The notes under the pieces were generated by a model that worked only from the letters and a program-made list of their open reading frames with translations, was not told where the DNA came from and did not search any database. This document shows positions 58,659 to 64,000 of a stretch of DNA of 64,000 nucleotides, piece by piece. The DNA is taken from contig CM055111.1 of assembly GCA_029204225.1 (NCBI GenBank), positions 11,543,999 to 11,607,998 on the forward strand, read 5' to 3'. The translations under genes and the position numbers were made by a program. This DNA comes from Diphasiastrum complanatum (taxonomy: Eukaryota > Streptophyta > Lycopodiopsida > Lycopodiales > Lycopodiaceae). Numbering within the stretch: position 1 is the first letter of the stretch; every line of letters begins with the position of its first letter.

Positions 58659-60357
58659 TCAACACTCGTTTTCAGCTGATGAAGTGGAAGACCCATCTTT
58701 TTCATCAGAGTCAACTGGCATATCTTCCTCAGAATTCATGTCTAATGTTGACAAAAAACCTTGTAAATCAACTTTTCTCTGTTGATGACGAGTGGAGGAT
58801 GATGGTTTTCCAGTTAATCCAAGTCGTTCTTTTAATACAGATATAGTTGACTTTTGTAGATGATTGGTCATTGTTAACTCAAAATTAAATGCCAAAACAT
58901 CTACATCTTGTAAATTCAAATTGTCGACTCTTGGTTGATTTTTTGGCAATCTCTTTCTCTTGCCCTTTCGATCTACTTGCAACAGTTCGAGTTTGTACCT
59001 TCTTAAAAAAGCATTCGTTGAAGTGATGAACAACCAATGTACATGTAGTACTTTTGTCTAATTGCTATTTTGAATGAAACCAAGTACTTTGGCAATCCGA
59101 AATGGATGTCCTTCATTGTTTTCTGAAGCTAGAAGTGCAACAAGACTTCCAATTTGGAATTCATTCAAATCTTTGCAGCTTTTACACTTCGCCTATTCTT
59201 CCTTGAGCCCACATAAATTTCACGTTCCTCACCTTGCACAAGCTGCGAGAAATCATTATCTCGAGGAAGATTTGAAGGTTCAACAATTGTAGTTGAAGTT
59301 TTTAATTTATGAGGCCAATGAAATTCTTCAATTGTTGATGCATGTTCAAGATTGAGCAAACTGATTTTTTGTTCCTTGAAAAAGTCCATCCACCAATGCT
59401 GATCAAACTTATCAAAAAAATGATAAGCTACTTGAATACTTAATTTCAAAAAATTTAATGAGGCAAATGGATCAATCTCATGATGTTCTCTTTGCGCCTT
59501 TTGTTCTTCTAGCATGGACTTCAAGGGAGACAACACATCAAGCTTGATTTGAATCGATGGAATGTTAAGCAAAAATTAAACTCCTTCAAGAGGCAGCCAT
59601 GAAATTGAATTTGAAAATAGATTTTCCCATAATAATATATTGCCTGATTTGTTACATTTGATTTCAAACTAGTGCTGAAAGCTAATATCATTAATATTAG
59701 CTACACATAGCTCTGTTTCATTGGACGCCTTAACATAATCACAAAAATCATATGTGTGTCTGTTTGGCTTTGGCACATACGATTTCTCGACAATTGAAGC
59801 ACTAGTAAAGAAAATGCCTTATTGCGTCTCAACCTCTTAGAAGAGCAACGAAACATTTGATCAATTTGATTGTGGGTCTACCAACAAAAATCCTATTTTT
59901 TTTTTTTTTGAATTTTTTTTTTCTCTACTAGCATAGACAAATATGCCAAAACAGTTTGGTTTTTATTTTCCCTAGCAGTGTTGTCAAGTTGCAATTAAAG
60001 TATTTCTGGGAGCTATTCACCAAATTCGCAAATTATCTTATGTACAATGGTAATCATCAAATTTGGATCGTTTCAAATGTTGGGATAATTAAAAAAAACA
60101 GACTCCAAAGTGCCATTAAACACAAGTGCTCCAACGAGATGAACCTGAATAAAATCTGCCTCGTTTAAATTTTTAGGCACTCTGACAATATGAGACAACA
60201 TTGTTTTCTTCTGATCCATGTTGTCACTAACAAGGCCCAAATACTTTTGTGGACATTCCAAACATTTTTTTTCGGTGCTTGGCCAACTTTTGTCTTTCAA
60301 TTCTTTGTTGATCTCTATGCACTTGAAGGGATTTTGCAGCATCCACTGAAAATACAA
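58659..60357 (-). pseudogene. Decayed minus-strand gene, unknown family
   Basis: Coding-like blocks in one orientation but different frames run from 60357 to 58659. The first is ECPQKYLGLVSDNMDQKKTM with NLNEADFIQVHLVGALVFNG. Next come NCFGIFVYAS (about 59930), DYVKASNETELCVANINDIS and SGNILLWENLFSNSISWLPL. After these are FDKFDQHWWMDFFKEQ, then FQIGSLVALLASENNEGHPF with RIAKVLGFIQNSN (about 59060-59160). The last is an acidic/Ser-rich tail, DMNSEEDMPVDSDEKDGSSTSSAENEC, ending at 58659. The IGSLVALLA..N.GHPFRIAKVL block recalls a small beta-barrel reader fold, but this is a loose impression. The gene diverges from the ParB/methyltransferase gene across about 450 bp. Confidence 0.4.
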
Positions 60358-60421
60358 TGAACATATTTAATAGAATAGTTGAGAGGGGTTGAGTAGGTGA
60401 GATTCAGGGGCCTAAAGACAT

Positions 60422-60520
60422 CCTATGCTGAGCATAGGTGGTTGGAGATTACTCGAGAGACCACCTATGCTGAGCATAGGTGAGAAGAGGATCGAAGAGG
60501 CGACCTATGCTCAGCATAGG
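60422..60520. repeat. Three spaced 17-bp palindromes in divergent spacer
   Basis: CCTATGCTGAGCATAGG at 60422-60438 and 60464-60480, and CCTATGCTCAGCATAGG at 60504-60520, spaced 40-42 bp. They lie between two divergent genes, 291 bp upstream of the ATG at 60811, so an operator-like role is possible but unproven. Confidence 0.9.
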
Positions 60521-60810
60521 TCAAGTCTCGTATTCTATAGTTGTTGCAAGCCTCAACTTCTCAAAAGCGAAAATTATGAGACATTTTTGCAAGAATATGT
60601 GCTTCTCCTTGGTCTCGGATACTTGTAAATCATATGAATTTATTATTAAATTTTACAGAAATTACATGTTTTTTAGTGATTTTTAGAGATTTTAGTCTAA
60701 AACTACCTATCTTTTTTAAGTTTTCAATATTTTTATTAAGGTCATGTTTGAAAATTTACTCAGGAACCTTCTTCTTTGCAGATTGTGTCATCTTTTTGCT
60801 AATTTTCAAA

Positions 60811-63800
60811 ATGTCGAGGATTTCTTTCAAAATATCGAGCAAACCTCAAGATATCCCATTGAAAGACAAGAAAAAATTCATGTACTAATTTACCAGAGGA
60901 GTTAACAACACAAAGCTCTCTGAGTTTTTTATTCATTTAGTAGAGAAGCGTGGTAGGGGGGATTCACAATTTCATATTCAAGGCAGATTGCTTGCTGATC
61001 AACCGGATGAGGATGAGGATGAAGATGAAGGTTTTGTGAACATCCTGGTAAAAGAGACGGATAAGTCTCATTTTATTTTCATTTTGAACGAGACTATCAT
61101 TAAGATTCGACTCTGCCAAGATGATGTTATCAAAACTTACTTTGATAAAGCTCTTGTGACTTTGGTATGTAATCATAAATCATGTTTATTAACATGTATT
61201 TCATGCTTAGCATAATATTTAACTAATTATAAAATTCCTAGCACCTTGCAAGCAATAGATCTCTTATTAAAATTGAGTAATCCTATGGTGAGCATAGCTC
61301 ATATAAACTTCTTTGCTCATTATGTTGTAGACCTATATTTTGTTTGTATTCAGAGCATGAAGCAATGCTTAAAATTGGTGCTAGCTACTATTGCGGAGAG
61401 GAAAGATTCGGTATATTCATTACGGAGTGCTAAATATGTATCTATGGGACCTCGGAAGCCTGCTTCTACCACTGCTCAGGTCACAAAACCCACCGTTGAA
61501 AATGTTGAGGCCACCGTAGCTGCCCCTCACCAAAAAAAAAAAAAAGATCACACAATATTTCTGAATCCTCACCCACGAGACCCAAGTCCCGCCCAAAGAC
61601 CATGGCTACATATCGCCATAAGTCCATTCCTTCAGTTGAAAGCAAGAAAGATGTATCTGAATCCGCTATGTCTTTATCTGGTGCTTCCATTCGCCCCCTT
61701 CAAGACACCTCTGAAATTGCTAAATCAAGAGATGAAATTCATAAAAACAAAAAAATTTAGAGAAACAACTTTAATTTTGGATATAGACCAATGTGATAGG
61801 CCTTATGTTGATCCAATAACTAGACATAGGCCAATGGAAGTAAGAGAACCTAATGAAACACATGTACATAATCTTAAAATAAAATTTAAAGATCATACCC
61901 AAGCCATTGTAATATCTTTTGTTGTTTTGATTAACCTCTCAGAATGCACAGATGTTGCAAATTTTGATATTTCTATTTTAGATTCTTATCATTTTTTGTT
62001 CTTGGGGGCATACATAGTTTACAAGCCCGAAAACAGTTATCCCAAGAATATCCTCATATTCCCTCTTTCCGAACTGTTAGAGCCATTGCATTTGCTGGCC
62101 TAACAGTGGAAGAAACAAAATTGCTCATCTGTGATCATAATATTGATTAAGACTACTGCGTGAAAATGACCGTAATACAAAGAATTCGGTTTTTTCATAA
62201 GGACTATATGAGAGTCTAAAAAATTGGAGATGTGAATCAATTGGAGCTGAAGGCACTTTGTGCTCAAGAAACAAACTTGCTGTTTGATTTAAAAAATCCT
62301 ATACAGAGCCTTACAAAATACGACAATTTTTTTCAACTTGTTTTTCATAGTGGCCAGGAAATTTTTTTTTAATGCTTGGCTTGGAATGCTCTATTCATAA
62401 TTTATGCTATTAGATTCAAATTTTGAAATTTATTTTAATATTTTTTTAATTGCTTTTAAATAATCAAAATCTCTTTTGATTCTAGGTATGGGCCCTTGTT
62501 GATAAAATTTTTGACAAGTCGAAAAATTTTCAAATAAAAGGCCAACCTGCTCAAGGTGCTTTGAAAGGAAAGAAACAAAAAATTCTCAAACTCTGAAGCC
62601 ACTCCCTACAGAAATGAGAATATCATAGTAAAAGAACATGCAAGGGATTAGTTCGTCAGAGCTAATAATAAGTGTTGTTTTTAAAGTTGCAGATGGTCAA
62701 CTCTCCCTTGCAGAAATGAAAAAGGAATTTCAGAAGTAATTTTTCATGATTTAAATATTTATTTTCAAGTTTTTTTTTTTTTAATAAAACGATTCTCAAG
62801 ATTTAGAAGGATTTCTAACAATTACATTTTTTTAAATGCAGACATAAATTGTTTATGAAAGTTCAAGAAGCCCTTGTGAGAGAGTTAAACTGTCAAGATT
62901 TCAATGAGTGCCAAAGGCTCTATTATTTGAGCAGCCGAAACGAGGCATTAAGTTCATTTTTTATTTTGTTACATACATGGTATTTACTTCACCCATGCTA
63001 AGCATATCTTCTTCTTTATCTATTTATGTTTTATCTCCTATGCTAAGCATAGCTTCTTCTTTATCTCCTTCTATTTTGTCTCCTACGTTTAGCATAGCTT
63101 CTTCTTTATCTTTTTATGTTTTATCTCCTATGCTAAGCATAACTTCTTCTTTGTCTTTCTATGTTTTATTTCCTATGCTAAGCATAGATTTTTTTTTTTT
63201 TTCAGTCCCCCGAAGATAAGAAAAACAAAGTCCTTCCTGAGCAATTCAAAGGACAAATTTTGAAAGCGAAGACAGAAAAAAAGGATAGGGAAAGACTAGC
63301 ATGGGGTGAGATCATTGCGGAGGAGGATCTTCTAGAGACCTACCTTCCCAAAAATATCGATGATCAACCATGATTTTACACAGTTGAGGAGGGCGATTGT
63401 AGAGAAATTTCAAAATTTCTTAAAGAAAAGGCCTTACACACTCTGCATTGCCGATATACTATATGGATTTCAGATGAAAGAATCATTAAATGATGATTCT
63501 GCTTTCAAATTCACTAAAATCCATAGTTTCATGCAAGGGTTTCTTGAAATCACAACATTTCGTTCCTCTTGGCAATCAGCTTCAGTACAGTCTTTAAGTT
63601 CGTGAATTATTAATTCGTATTATAATTCAAAGTTTTATTTTGAATGTAGTATAAGCAACAATATTAACTTAAACAATTTGAAATTTTTTATTTATTTTAA
63701 CTATAATGTTTCTTTTCAGATACAAGCCCAATGTCAAAAACTCGAGAGGAGCGCGACTTTGCAATGAAATAGAATATATAACCATTGGTTATTATTCTTT

Positions 63801-64000
63801 GGACGACAAGCGTTTGATGCTTCATTACAACACCTTCGGATTGACAAGTTTTGACAACTTGTTCCAATATCCAACCGTGACAAAAAAAACTTAAAAATCC
63901 AAAAACGGGTTACGTGGCTTGTCCCTACCAAAAGCCACAACAATTAATTAATCATTCAATTGATATTTTTTCTCACCCAGCTGATTGGATTTTGGACTTA
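60811..64000 (+). pseudogene. ParB-like / beta-class DNA methyltransferase fusion, incomplete
   Basis: A multi-exon gene runs off the window. Exon 1 (60811-61164, donor TTG|GTATGT) has an acidic run and TAA at codon 26. Exon 2 (from 61354) carries a Ser/Pro/Lys-rich linker. It then has a ParB-like segment, FVLGGIHSLQARKQL, followed by AIAFAGLTVEETKLLICDHN (about 61830-62150), as in ParB-type domains (G.HR..A...L, then LT.EE..L...HN). Exon 3 is 62486-62735 (donor GTAATT) and exon 4 starts at 62842. Exon 5 (from 63206) has FYTVEEGDCREISKFL and YTLCIADILYGF, i.e. GD...L then motif IV (DPPY-like, here DILY). Exon 6 (63720 on) has PYQKPQQLINHSIDIFSHPA and DWILDL, the approach to motif I. Order IV before I is the beta class of N4-cytosine/N6-adenine methyltransferases. 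Stops (60886, 62148, 63371) and several frameshifts, some at A-runs, break it. Confidence 0.6.
62992..63187 (+). repeat. Five tandem 45-bp units with CTATGCTAAGCATAG palindrome
   Basis: Units at about 62992, 63037, 63082, 63127 and 63172 have an exact 45-bp period. Each carries the palindrome or a one- to three-base variant plus a pyrimidine-rich filler (cttcttctttatct). The array lies inside the putative intron 62980-63205, which ends in a strong polypyrimidine tract and CAG. The related palindrome also occurs at 60422-60520. Confidence 0.92.

Noticed and set aside
62992-63187. CRISPR-like array (regular 45-bp period with palindromic repeat)
   Set aside because: The filler between palindromes is also repeated rather than unique, the locus is a plant intron, and no cas genes exist. 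It is a tandem repeat.

Overview
This window is nuclear DNA of a land plant. The evidence is plant-type Ty1/copia and Ty3/gypsy retrotransposons primed from initiator tRNA-Met (TGGTATCAGAGC next to LTR ends), intron-bearing gene fragments, an En/Spm (CACTA)-like DNA transposon and long GA/CT microsatellites. I cannot name the species. A ParB-like/DNA amino-methyltransferase pseudogene may point away from seed plants, but that is inference.

Region 1-24 kb is gene-poor and worn. It holds isolated minus-strand host exons: an unknown exon at 754-919, a SAM-methyltransferase exon at 9830-10171 and a LAS1-like pseudogene at 9184-9522. It also has a reverse-transcriptase remnant (2050-2535) and six GA/CT tracts of about 110-155 bp. 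A CACTA-like element of about 7.4 kb (10719-18106) has inverted arms built of AAAAATTCGAGTC-type arrays and carries captured sequence but no visible transposase. A broken copia element (about 20.2-22.3 kb, minus) and a copia gag relic (22.6-23.0 kb, plus) follow.

Region 24-41.4 kb is a three-layer nest. A decayed gypsy element of the Tat/Athila type (gag-PR-RT-RH-IN, plus strand) is followed by an extra ORF. That ORF is split by copia element B (30461-40664, minus, target duplication GGAAA). B is itself split by copia element A (32932-38792, plus, target duplication CTCTC). A is complete: two 653-bp LTRs that read as identical, and one open 1316-codon gag-pol. It is the youngest insertion here.

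Region 42-57.5 kb starts with an unrecognised minus-strand pseudogene, followed by a second three-layer nest. Truncated copia E (minus) carries copia-related element C (45916-57458, plus) in its 5' LTR. C carries copia D (50687-56695, minus) in its 3' LTR. B and C are non-autonomous: in both, integrase/RT sequence is replaced by an open coding domain that the two share.

Region 57.5-64 kb is AT-rich. Two decayed multi-exon genes are divergent across a spacer with three palindromes (CCTATGCTGAGCATAGG type). The rightward gene (60811 to beyond the window end) has a ParB-like segment followed by a beta-class DNA amino-methyltransferase. I consider it the most novel item. All its defects (stops and frameshifts) are in the sequence as given, so it is called a pseudogene unless some are assembly errors in A-runs.
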